From NCBI GenBank assembly GCA_021014945.1, contig MU266362.1, forward strand, positions 62,001 through 126,000: a DNA stretch of 64,000 bases, in the 5' to 3' direction. The stretch's first letter is position 1. Every line of letters starts with the position of its first letter. The stretch comes from Leucogyrophana mollusca (taxonomy: Eukaryota > Basidiomycota > Agaricomycetes > Boletales). The notes under the pieces were generated by a model. That model had not been told where the DNA came from. It saw nothing but the letters and a program-made list of their open reading frames with translations, and ran no database searches. The translations under genes and the position numbers were made by a program. Of this stretch, positions 25,130 to 37,128 are shown piece by piece.

Positions 25130-28100
25130 AAACCATGACGAGCTCCACTTGGTGACAGGGTGCTGGGGCCGTGTGGCCGGTGTGGATGCTGTCCGTAATG
25201 ACTTTTCCTCTCTTTGTAGGTCCATTTGGAGTATGCAAGCACCCATTGGGAGGTTCATCGGTGTATCTCGAATTCGACGATTTATGTCCAGCACTTGGTA
25301 TATCCGCATATGCACCTCAATGCCCCAACGCCTATAAGTATCTCTGATCAGAACACATGGTACTTGTATCACTATAGCTGAAAGCAAGAGGTAAAACGAC
25401 GCGTTTTCAAGCGAATACACTACCTGGGCAGCATGGCCACAAGTGCCGACCTATTATCAACGCGCGAATGGCGGGTAGTATTGTCTAGGGATTGGGATGT
25501 CAGTGATAAGACTAGACTCGAGACTTGATATCTCGAGTTCCACGGCCAGCTGATTGCACTGAAATGGTTTACAGGTCCTTGGTCCCTTCCCGATTCACGC
25601 TCGAGAGCAGCACTACCTATCGCCCTCTTTCCCGATTGATCGTATGTCTCTGTCCCTCCCTGCCAACGCTTGCATTATCGTGCTCAACTCTGTACCCCAG
25701 TTTCTGAGCCCATAGGCCTGCGGAAGAGATGGTCCTCGTCGTACGCAGACGGAGGAGATGTGTCATGGGGAACAGCCCGATCAGACGAGCATGGCAATCT
25801 CAAAGTATCCTATCCGCATGTCCGGTGCGTCCTTGTTCCCGCCTTCGCATCTCTATCTGATCATCATTTTGATCTCCAGCTGGGAACAACTACGCGCTAC
25901 AGAGGGCTGGGCTGCCCTGCAGCACCATAGCGTGTTACGGACGTCTCTAACCGTGTACCCCCCATCCGCCTCGGAGGCCGGCGCGTTAACCTGTACTCCG
26001 CGTCTTCGCATCGAGCTTCTCCAAGGCTCGTACTTTGCCATCGTGCCGGCGGACACGCAGGGTTTCGTCCCACAGTGGTATTCTGGGAATATCTACTCCG
26101 TGGAGCGCTCCCCATTACAGATTGTAGACTTGCCCAGCCCGCCCGCGGCCAGCGGTGCGACCAAGTACGACCTCGTTATCAGCGGTGATTACGAGGTAAT
26201 GCTTTCGCCTTGCATCCCGCTGGCGTCATATTGATACATATTAATACAACTTCCACAGATAAGACTCTTCGGTGATCCAAGTACTTATAACAGCGCATTT
26301 CCCATCTTGAGCATCAACCTGCAAGTTGAGTTAGAGAGCCCCGAACCACGCGTCGTGCACGAGCCCTCACACGATGTTGTGTGTGATTTCGTGGATGGTT
26401 TTGCGTTTGGGAGCGTGCTTGGGGTCGGGCTTAGGAGTTTGGACGGCTGGTGGGACGTGATCGGCGTCAAGCTCGTGCCCCAGGGTAACGAGCTAGATGA
26501 AGCGGTGAGTCTGCACGTCTAACGGTGGATGCGCCAAGTACTCACCCCTGCGCCAGAGGAAACTATTGAACCTGAGATTGATTGACGTGGAAACAACCTT
26601 AGCGCCAACTCAGACTCGCATCGTCCCCATCAGCATCGCTCAAACAGGATCCATCGATAACGCAGTCACAGAAATACCAATTGAACTACGTGTCATACGC
26701 AAGACTGATACTCATTCGTCAGGCGACGTCACCCCCATACATATCGTCCTACGGTTGAAGCACCTTGCCCTGTGGACGCCCACAGAGTACATACCCGTCA
26801 AAGGGACATACCTATTCGCCAAGTCCATGCCTACTGCCTTTTCGGTCTTACCTCCGAAAGCCCGGAATGGGGAGAATGAAGAAGCTGCGAAGGCTCCGAT
26901 ATTGGCTATACGTACGGGCTTTAGTAATTTGATCTGAGGAGTTCACTAACGATGCTGGTTTTGGGTCGGAGTAGATGGTTCTGGGGTAGATGTACTTGAA
27001 CAACGGCTTTGGCCCGATAGTTTAACTCGTCGAGCTCATAGCTGGGTAATCATACCTACAGGTCGCACCTCTTGGGTAAGCCTTCTCCTTTTGCGTTCAG
27101 TACGGGGCCTCGAATAAGTTGCCGTAGGGCCTTGATTGGCATGGACCTAGTGCACAAGATGCGTGGAGCACTGTTGATGGTTTGCACGATATCCTTGCTG
27201 GAAATGGCTCTCCATGGGCTGCATGGAGCTTCGTGAAAGACACAAAGGTTGTAGTCATAGGGCATTCGAATGGCGGTCAGGGGGCGTGGTACCTCGCATC
27301 GCGGTTCCCAGATAGGGTTCTAGGAGGTTTGTAGCCATCCGTTCTCGCTTTTTGCACGCTAACTGGTGCACGGTTAGTGGTTCCCGCCGCAGGGTATATC
27401 AAGGCCCAAGCTTATGTCAACTTGGCCATGTCGAGGTATGCCTATTCGTTCGTGTATTCATGGCATTGGGTCATTGACCAGCGCAATGTAGATCTGCACA
27501 TTTCATTGACCCATCGCTCCGCGCGATCCTTGAGTCATCGTTCACTCCAGACGATAACGACCTTTTCATGTCTAACCTGGTTGACACCCCCATATTATCG
27601 ATACACGGGTGAGACCAAGGGGTATGAATGTCGACAGTCCGTCTGCTGACGAGCCTTTTTATAGGGGCGACGACGAAAACGTTCCGACATGGCACACTCG
27701 CGAGCTTGTCAGCGTGTGAGCCCTGTCGCTAATGTAACGTACGTTGAGCCCTCTCACTGTTATCTCATATTTTATGCGCGCCACCATGCAGATATTGGGA
27801 AGACCCAGGGAAGCCGCATTGGTATTACACGGTGCTAAAGAACAAACAATTTCAGGCGTTTCTGGATTCGGTTCTCGATCCAGGGGCTTCGTTACAGCGT
27901 TCGCAGTCGTTTACGCTCACTGTCGCTGTTCCCTCCGAGAGTGGATCGATGCATGGGTGGCGCATTCTCGCATTGGAGGTACCTGGCCGGTATGTGCTGG
28001 TCAATTTCCAGTAGCTCCTTACTGACGCTTTCGCACCTCATACCAAAGCCTGGCGAGATTGCAAGTGAAAGATAACGACGGAGCTGTGGCTATAAAAGCC

Positions 28101-29100
28101 ACAAATGTGTCCATGATATCCGTCGACTTGAGCCAGTATCGCATTAACACGCTTACCATCAATGGGTCTCAAATCACCACCGATTTGACGGGGTCGAACA
28201 CCGTAATCTTGTTAGTGAGGAACCTGGGGGCTGGAACTCCGCAGTGGATAGTGAGCCGTTCTCTGTCGTTAGCAAAATGATTCCCTGCGCATTGCTTATA
28301 ATCGCCTCGTCAGGTTTCGAACGCAGGTTCCAGCGCCGAGATTCCCACACAGTACACTCGTATCCAGTCGGTTTTGAACACTGCGGCCCCTATCGTTCTA
28401 ATCATCCCAAAGAAAGAAGCTTCCTCTGAGCTATCTATCGCCTTGCGCATCGCCCATGACCTACAAAAATTCCATAAACTTGACTCGCGCATAGACACAG
28501 GGAATACCGATCTACTCAGCCACGAGAGCGGGAACCTGGTAGTCATTGGAGGTGCACAGACAGTGTTCGTGCAGGCACAGCTCGAGCGTTTGGGCAGTCC
28601 CTTCAGGTATCGGGATGGTCTTTGGACACTCGAAGGTCGTGAGCTTGATCGAAGTTCGACAGGTGAGTATTGAACCTGTGGTACGTGTTGGGGGCGCTCA
28701 ACCATCAAACCTCTCGCAGGCCTGATGTTTTTGCAGCAGAATCTAGCTAGTGAGCGAGCGACGACGTTGTTTGTGATGTCAAACGACCAGGCCGGCCTTG
28801 AAAGGGTCGCCCGGCTGTTTCCCATTCGTACTGGAGTGGCTGTTCCAGATTGGGTGGTCGTCGGGGCTCATGCAGACAGAGTTGGAGCAGCGGGTATCGA
28901 GGGTGCTGGGCAAGTAACTTTCCTGTGTGGCATTGACATCACTTACGAAGAAAGTCCAGTGTCTGGAAGGCATGCAAATCGAACGCTTGGAGGTGGGAGT
29001 GGAGTGAACATATGTCATGGCTTGATTAACATAGCTAGAAACGTATGGGGTGTTGTACATAGTATTGTAAGTGCATTTTTAATGGGTTATAAACAGTCGT
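25130..29100 (+). repeat. Segmental duplication, copy A (inverted relative to copy B)
   Basis: This ~4 kb block matches 53355-57320 read on the other strand, through exons, introns and flanks. At its left end both read ..TGGTGACAGGGTGCTG..; at its right end both read ..CATAGCTAGAAACGTATGGGGTG... Outside these limits I see no similarity. Confidence 0.85.
25433..29029 (+). CDS. S9-like serine hydrolase/peptidase, copy A
   Basis: A large multi-exon alpha/beta-hydrolase of a basidiomycete family annotated as prolyl-oligopeptidase-like. Reading from the ATG at 25433 gives MATSADLLSTREWRVVLSRD WD, spliced to VLGPFPIHAREQHYLSPSFP. Then come SSYADGGDVSWGTARSDEHG, LRATEGWAALQHHSVLRTSL, a beta-rich middle, the SWVIIPTGRTSW segment and the nucleophile elbow VIGHSNGGQGAWYLASRFPD (near 27260). 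FTPDDNDLFMSNLVDTPILS, RGDDENVPTWHTRELVSVL and a C-terminal domain (QSVLNTAAPIVLIIPKKEAS) follow. The last intron (donor after GAGQ) leads to WSEHMSWLD and TAA at 29027. No internal stop remains once introns are removed. A signal-peptide exon may lie upstream in 25130-25430 but could not be joined. The catalytic acid and histidine were not assigned with certainty. The substrate is unknown. Confidence 0.72.
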
Positions 29101-29318
29101 GTCATTGAAGGAGGGCGGCTCGATATAATCAGAGTTCAGGTGTACACCTCTTTCAACACTTGAATAGGGTGAAAGTTGTTACAATACAGTGAGTGCAGTG
29201 AAGAGAAAACCCAAGGAGAAGAAACAGATATGTGCGACAGATAGCAGTGACAAAAACAAGGCGAGTCTACGTCTGATAAATGGATCTCGCAACCTGCAAT
29301 AGTGAAGTCGGTACATGA
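29030..29318. other. Convergent spacer copy A / NOT1
   Basis: 289 bp between stop codons on opposite strands. The right edge of the duplication (about 29100) falls inside it. Confidence 0.4.
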
Positions 29319-32300
29319 TTACAAGTCATCGAGGTACACACTCACACTTTCGAGGAGCATGGTGACCTCAGGCGCAACACGGATAAACTCTTTGTTCCAG
29401 AACTCGTACTTCTGGTTCCGAAGCAGCTCGATGAACGTGACTAACGCACCCCACGGATGGGGTCGATGAACAATGAAACGTTCGAGAAGCACTCTGGTCA
29501 TGACCTCTCTGAAGCGGTCGTTTTGCACCTCCACGAAGAGATGGAGGAGCAGAGAGCTGAACCAATGAGTATGGGCGTTCGGATAGCGAAGGTGGAGAAC
29601 CATAGAGCTGAGGAGGTGGTGTTGACCTATGCGCGCCACTTTAGCAAGACGTTCGACATCATGACGCATAGACTCACCTTCAACATCTAAATTAGCAGCC
29701 AGATACTGTAAAGCAACGACACCAGGGTCGCTCGGAACGAAGACGGAAGAACCGCTCCTGGCCTTTGCCTGAGCAACTGAGGAAACACCAATGTACATGA
29801 CAAGGGAGTTTATCAGTGACAGGTTATAAGACTCTGATGAACCATCCGCAATTCCTGGCAACCTCAGGCGGTCTTTGAGCGATGGAAGAAAGGAGGGTGT
29901 GCCACGATTAAGGAGGTACTGATCCAGGTGGTTACGCAGGTCACCGTTTTTGAGCCCAGAAGCGAAGTCGGACAAGATTGGTGGTATAGGTCCCATCTCG
30001 GGGATAGAATCGAACTTAATATTGCGGAGATGTGGGTCGGGAAGAACGATAGCAATGGGGAACGCGCTGAGGATGATGTTTCGTAGCTGGATGCAGCGGG
30101 GAGGGATGATGTCGCAAAGACTGAAATAGTATTCGCTGAGAAATTCAGGGAAATCGTGGAGGAGGACGAGAAGGAGGCGCAGAGATCCACGGTAGAGATC
30201 GCGTGAAGCGAGTTGAAGATCGGCTTCTTTCAAGAACGGTGATAGGAACTTGAAAAGAGACAGCAGAAGCTTGTGGAAAGCGGACCAACCCTTCGAAGAC
30301 AGTGAGATGGGGGTAAATATCGAGTCAATGCACACATACCTCGCGATTCTCCGACAAGAGCAGCTTGGGCATGAACAGGCGGTGAGAAATGAGACACAAC
30401 CAAGAGAACGCAAAGCCAGGGAAGTAAGTCGGCTGGAGCGAGCTGAATGTGTCACTGTCCTTCCGCGTCAGAGTGTGCGTGAAGCAGAGGTGAACAATAC
30501 ATACCTGATGGCGATCAATAATTGGAAGTATGCGGTGCCCAAGTGTGCTTCGATGGTGTGCAGGTCGTTAATAAGGCTGGAGAAGAACCTGAAGAACGGT
30601 TTTTGTTGGAATACAACGCCTTGTTCCTCGTGCATGTTGGCCAGTACGAGAACAAAGATCGAGAGAATCTTCGTCAGGTAATGGACCTTGGCTTGGTCGT
30701 TATTGATGCCAGAGGCATCTCCGTGGTACTTGATAATGTAGACGATTAACCTCGACATCGCATCTAGGGCCTGGAAGGCGTATTCGAACTCTCCGGAAGC
30801 TATGCACTTGATGTAACTGTTCACGCTCGACTCGGCGCAAACGCGGAAGAAGAACGAGGACACATCTTCGACTTTAAGAATACCTTGCTTCGTCAGCTGG
30901 GTGATGAAGGGGACGAAAGCCTTCTCAGGGGAGTGTGATCGCTGGAAGATGGTGACCCATTGCTGGAACCAAATGAAGAGCTTTTCTCTCAATTGCTCAG
31001 TCTCCGGTTTGACAGAGGGCTGGCGGATCGTGAGAGACTCAGAGGATGACAGCGATACACTTGGCCTTCGGACACCTCGTAGGTCGTCCAGGAGGCGGTT
31101 GACCCTATAAAAGATACGTCAGACGAGTGAAGTGAGTAAATTTACAGGGACACCGACTCGTCATTTGCCTTTCCAGCTTGTGCTAGCTGCCCGAGTACTT
31201 CGATCGAGTATGTCAATTGATTTTGGCTAGCGACGGGAGGGTCGCCGGACAAACACTCTCGGATGAGACCAGCAGCAAAGTTAAGGAGAGTGGGACGAGG
31301 GTCCGTGAACAAGTTTTTGGCCAGTTGCTGGTCCTGCAGAGAGGGATTAACCAGACCACTTCGGAGCAGCGTCACGGTGACCGGGATGTTGAGCTTGCGC
31401 TAAGCAGAACATTAGCAAGTGTTCCAATTGCAAAATAGATACGACCAACCTCGTCTTCAGCATACAGAAGCCAGGTGATCGCCTCTTTTGCAACGTCCTC
31501 AAAAGAGTGGCATAACTGGTCCAGTAAAGTAACGTAAATTTCTCGTCCAAGTTGAGCGGTCGTCTTGTAGAGCAACTGAACTATCTTTTGCGACATCAGG
31601 AGTGGGGTCCTATGACGGTCAAGAGATTCAGCCGCAAGGTAAAGAATCTGCCGGACCAGGTGACGAATGTCATGGTTGGGGGGGAGGGCTGCGAGCGATT
31701 GTATGGGAAGTTGGACGATAAGACCTTCTAGGTCTCTCAGTACCACCTGGAGAGTCAAGATCATTTAGGGGAGAGGTGCTTGAATATCGATACAATGCTC
31801 ACACTAAAGCGTTCCATAGCTTCTTGATGATTCAAAGCTGCTTGGTTTGGCAAGCTCTGGTCTGGAGCGGGGGAGGAAGCGTAAAGTGCTGCGGCGGGAT
31901 GGTCGTTGCGAGAGTATGATACAGTTGAACTTGGTCGGCTCATGGTCGCTCGCCGCTTCGGATCAAGAGCTTGTATACGCTAGTCAGTTAAACTCATCGA
32001 CATCGAATTCCGCAAAACTCACAGAAATCCTCGTACACAGCGGCTTGGTGAGGCTGCAATCCAGTAGCCTTGATACGGAGGGGATCAGGCAATCCCGCAG
32101 AGAAATTCGATGGCGGAGCTGCCGGATCCCAGAATGCTTGTCCAGTACGAAGCTCGCGATGACGCCGTCTGACCTCGTAAGAGGCTGCGAAGCCTTCGTC
32201 GACGTCTAACACTGCGCGCTCCATTGCGGCCTTTTCAATAGCCGAACAGGCAACATCCACATTGTCTTGAACTAGAATGGCCAGAACTTGCTCAGATACC

Positions 32301-35300
32301 ATTTGCTGGAAGCAAGATCAGCAATGAACATAGGATAGAGTAAACCAGAATACTTACTTCGCTGAAACCATGATCGATAAGGGACGAACGTAGGTGAGTT
32401 CCAAGGTTGCTTTTGAGCGGTTCTTTGCAGGTCACTAAAGCAAGACTGCCTGCCAGTTTTTGTGCCATCAGGTGACCTGCTTTCCGCAATTTCTCTTCGC
32501 TAGGTTCTGTAGCGAAGTCCTTGGCGACCAGCTCGCGGGTAGAGATACCAGCGATAGTGACAGATCGTTCGACGACGGGGACAATGATCTGTAAATGACC
32601 AGTCAGGATCAGCTAAGTGATAGATACAACATGCTTACCTCTCGTACTGCACGGTCAACGGCAAGCTGGACTGCGCGTTTGAACGAGTGATTTGCGTGTA
32701 AAGGTGCGAGCTGAGTGTTGACAGTTACGTGCGATGCGAGACTCGTCAGTATAGCTTCGATGTGGGCTCCAACCACCCTCTGTGAGTCTCCAGGGCTTGT
32801 ATGGCCAAGACCGATGACTTGAGGTTCACCCTGCAGGTGAGCTGGGTCAAACCCGCCCATGGGTAGAGAGTCTATGTCCGTTACATATTCTGGTAGTGGA
32901 GGGCCAGCGAGAGAGTCACCGAGAGGTCGGTTTCGGAGCACCGTTGTGGCTTCGACGGTGTCAAGATCGATGTCGAGCCCTTTGCAGAGCACCTCTATCT
33001 CGAATTTGAGGTTAAGCTTCAAGTCTGCAAAGTGGTAAAGCTCCGCTAGGAGGCTGACCACAGCCATAAGCCAAGGATTAGGCGGCTTGAAGACCCTAGA
33101 CTTGGCACAGGGCTCGAGGGTTTTGCAGACGAAGGGGATGGCAACAATCAGACGCCCGTTGTCGTACCCCTCGATCAAGAGGTCTTTAAATGACAGATTC
33201 TTGTGTCTGATGGGCTTGTCTCGGGCAAGGGTGATGGTACCAAGCCACGCCCCGATGTTCTTCAGCGTTAGGCGTTCGGCAGTAACTTGCATGGTTTTCT
33301 CGCTGTTCAGCACCAGAGCCGCTTTGACAAAGGTCTCTTGCACGATGAACTTCATCAATACGTTCCTGTCGAGCGCGTCCAAAAAGCGAAGGTACAGCTG
33401 ATGATTGTTCGGCTCCGTGCTAACCCGTTGGTCAACGAGGTAGTTGGCGAACCAGCGTGCGAACGCATCATCAAAATGCTCTCGCATTTCAGCCAGTTTG
33501 GCGTCGAAGTTACTGGGAGCAAGATTGTTGACAATAAAGAGGATTTTGTCCGATAGCTCTTCAGGCGGCTTCGTGATCTCGTCATCAAGTCGATCGGGCT
33601 GGATTGCAGTGAAGACTGGAACTGGGTCAGCGGTGAGGCCCGCCGATAAGCCACGCATGTCTGCATTTGTGTGCGATCCTTCAGCGCCTGCGGCGATAGC
33701 CCGATGCAAAATGGGAGCCAGATCAGGGCGAGCCTCCATGAGGTGCGGAATTCTCAGCAGGGCTTGGCACAGCGGTTGCCATTCGGCGAGACGAGACTCG
33801 AAGCGAGAGAGGGCTTGAAGACCAAATTTGAAGAGGTTGGTTTCGGGAGGGCAGTTGAGAGCGTCGACGATGTAGCGGATAGCAATTCCGAGTGGTATGA
33901 AGTCGACCAGTTCGTGGTGAATTATGGATCCGAAGAGGTAGCCAGTCATGGCTAGCTCGCGGGCTGGATAATAAGACTGGAAAAACTTGTACTCGTCGAA
34001 AAGGAAGTGTAGCATGCAGGAGAAGATTTCGTGGTCTCGAGGATCGGAGGAAGTTTTGCTGCGCTGAAGTAAGGCAATCACCTCGTCGATGGCGGTCTGC
34101 TCATCATACATCTGCTTGTAGATGGCGTCGACTTCGGCTTCGATCTCAGGAGAATAATTGACGACAGTGAAACCAGGTTCAGCATCGCCACCGGGGGTCA
34201 AGGTCATCAATCGGGGGTGAATTTGGAGACAGGAGTTTCGGACTTCTAGGCAATAGTCGATATCTTCCCGAGGCATTTTAGCGGAGCTACAGGTTGCGTG
34301 GTCAGTCACTTGCCGGAAACATCAACTAAGTAGACGACTTACTTGTTACGGAGCGTACGAAGGAAAATTGTTATGGTCTGGGGACTGAGGGACATCGTGC
34401 GACTTTCGGTGGCGGGGTCTGACATACGGGCAACTTTCTCGCTCTCCATTTTCATCTCCAAGAATACGATCATTGAACGAAGGAACTCCGCCCCATGGCT
34501 GGTGACGTTGTCTGCTAACCACTTGTCCAAATTGAGGTACTCTCTGCGGGAAGCCAGAGCTGCGACATCCAAAGCAAAAGTAAATGGCCGAACGTCCAGA
34601 AGATTTTCCAAGATCTGAGAGATATCAATTAACTACCGTGTAATGTCAAGCTCAAGTTGGTCCTTACCTTGAGGTCTTGCGAGACGTCCAATATTCTTGT
34701 GATATTGAGAGGACTCTCGTCGTAAAAGTCGCGGAACGCATCGGTGAGATATGTTGGCTCGATCTGCCACAGCCGCATAAATACGAGCTGGTGATTGGGG
34801 TGGCCGGCGAGAAACATTGCCAAGAGCTTGTGAGAATATTCCTGCCGAATCTCGCCCCAGTGTGTGTCCTGCATGCCGAAATCAATGAAACCGAGCTGCG
34901 GATGTATCTAAAAAGTGACCTACTGGCACCTGCAGCAAACCCATATGAACAAGTTCGGCGCTGATTTTCAGGGCTTTGTCTAGCATATCCCTGACGCACG
35001 TTCGGATGTCGACGTTGTCCGAGTCCGATAGTCTGACGAGCACCTCGAAGAGATCGATGGAGTTCCAGGTGTGCCCTTGAACGTTGGCTGCCAACGCTTT
35101 TATGGTTGGACTAGCGATCGATACATCGTCTATAGTGACAATTCTTCGCCCCGGCAAAGATACGAAATTGAAAGTATCCGCTGGTAGGGAGAGAAGGGCG
35201 TCGAGCAATTTCAACTGATACAACGAGTTGGACCAGGTTGTCCAGAATCCATTCACGGCATGCGGTTCTGCGTCGCGAGGGCAGTTAAGAAGGATGGCGA

Positions 35301-36477
35301 TTAACAGTTTCAGGGTTGCGGTGTCCACTCCGTGGCGATCCGGCCAGTCAAAGGATTTGATGACACTCGCCCAATTGAGGTTCACATTCTGCGGAAAGAA
35401 ACATGAGAGCTGAAGATAGATGGCCAAACGGCACTTACAAAACTGCTCAAAGCTCTCACAAGTGCCCCAACGTCGCATAAAGTCGTCCCCTCGGAAGCTA
35501 GTCGAGCTAAGCTCGACATAATTTCCACAATTTGAGCATCGCGAGGTGGGCTTGCATCCGAGATGCCAAACCGCGAAAGCAATGTTCGCACCGTGTCAGC
35601 GTCACTCGTTATGTCTGGACCAAGCTGAATCAATGTCTGCACCAGCGACGTGCCAGGAGGTAGACTGCGTGAGGCGTTAGTCCCGCACAAGTTGAACAAA
35701 CACTTAGCCCACCTCAAATTCGGGAAGATCCTCTGCAAAATGGGGGCGACAATTTCGGGGCCATATTTTGCCTGCGCAGCTGCTATGAGAGCCTGACGTT
35801 GCGTCGCATCAAGAATGGGCGTTTCGAATTGAGAGTCGGCCAGAAGATTCGCCATCAGTTTTGCGACTTGTTGTGGAGAGAGGTCCGCGTGATCAAACGA
35901 TGGATGCTGACACAGTGACAGGACTGCGTTCTCAAAATCCAGGCGAATGAGGGTCGCCGCCTGGCTCGAAAGCTCTTTTCGTGTAGGGGCAGCGACGATA
36001 GACGACCCAAGCACAAGCCGTTCCAGAGGTCGCAGAGCAACCCGATCTGCAAATCGTACGAGATCAAAGTGTCTGAATACGTCCCCTTCGCCCTTGTCGA
36101 TCCCGTCGCGAAAACGGTCAGCAAGAAAAGGGTCCCGTGCAAGGCGTTGTGTTTCCTGCACCAACAGTCGAAAAGTGAGTGCGGTGGATGTGTCGAAAGC
36201 AGCCGGCGGGGCAGCCGATGCTAGTCGGCCCTGAGAATGAACTATAAGGCGACGGATGAAGTGGAGGTAGGTGTCAAGACCGTGCTGTTCGGAGAGCTGA
36301 AGAAATTGAGGGTGTACCACCGTAAGCCAGGCAACAGGCTTGCATACGAAGGACGGTACTCACTGAGCGAATTTCTATCTGATTTCTCTCGAAGTTGTCC
36401 TCTGTTAGGGTTGACAGCAGGAAGACAATCTGGGCCTTGACTATTGTGTGTATATTGGCGTTAGGAGGGTTATCCAT
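29319..36477 (-). CDS. NOT1: CCR4-NOT complex scaffold subunit NOT1
   Basis: Central scaffold of the CCR4-NOT deadenylase, which shortens mRNA poly(A) tails. From the ATG at 36477 it starts MDNPPNANIHTIVKAQIVFL, and after a 67-nt intron gives RSLSEQHGLDTYLHFIRRLI, matching the CNOT1 N-terminus. Downstream blocks include ILDVSQDLK..PFTFALDVAALASRREYLNL DKWLADN (34340-34830), a MIF4G-like CAF1-docking region around 33000-34300 (RLTLKNIGAWLGTITLARDK), the DUF3819/CNOT9-binding region (KLRKAGHLMAQKLAGSLALV, 32290-32490), a linker, and the C-terminal NOT1 domain (LRLLLVLLHDFPEFLSEYYF, LRNIILSAFPIAIVLPDP). It ends HPWGALVTFIELLRNQKYEF..VSVYLDDL. At about 7.2 kb it is the largest gene here and has full family length. 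An in-frame extension upstream of 36477 (to about 36549) lacks an ATG, so the start is likely but not certain. Confidence 0.95.
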
Positions 36478-37128
36478 TGCCGAAGACCTGGCTAGCGTCT
36501 CCGGGCGTCGTGCGACGCTTCCACCACCAGACGCCGTTTTGGTGAACAAGTTAGAGGAAAGAAAACACGTAGGGTGCGTCCAATAGCACCGTCAATGGTA
36601 GGCGGAAGTGCGAGGGACGCGCGGGGAAAACGGTGACCTAATTTCGAGCTCCGCGCCAATATCGGTGGCGCATCACCTTGTCATTGTTCGCGACGGCTGA
36701 GGGACGATGAATGATCATTGATCTTTGCTCAGAGTCAGAGGGAAGTGGTTTTCTCTCTCGCTGATACTAGCATGCTCCCCAGGCGGGTGACACACGGCGA
36801 AGCATCCATCAAACCCATCATGTAGTATGGCAAAGTTTATAATCATCTCCCGAGACTCCTGTGGTCCAGATGCAGCAAACTGTCGTTACTGTCAACTACT
36901 TCTTCTGTACGTGGTGGGTATGGCTACCTGGTAAGCGCTGTGGTTATTGCACTGAGATTCGAGGATGTCGGATATGTGCAGTCTCACCACGCCAGCAGCT
37001 GTAGTTTTCGCTATATACACATCCAGATACCCAGTAACTGCTATGGAACCGCTTCGCCGAGAACCCGACAAGATACCGTCGAAACAAAAGACCCTTTGTG
37101 CCCAAACAAAACATAGCAAACCGCCTAC
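36478..37128. other. Spacer NOT1 promoter / amylase 3' end
   Basis: About 650 bp. It includes the NOT1 leader and promoter (36478-36800) and the amylase 3' UTR. Small frames here have no recognisable features. Confidence 0.4.

Noticed and set aside
25100..25420. A 106-codon open frame on the minus strand at the left end of duplication copy A
   Set aside because: It runs antisense to the conserved 5' block of the S9-like gene and has no family features; treated as a shadow.
26506..26522. A stop codon after SLHV in S9-like copy A, suggesting a pseudogene
   Set aside because: The stop lies inside an intron (GTGAGT..CCAG) that is also present in copy B; the spliced frame is open in both.
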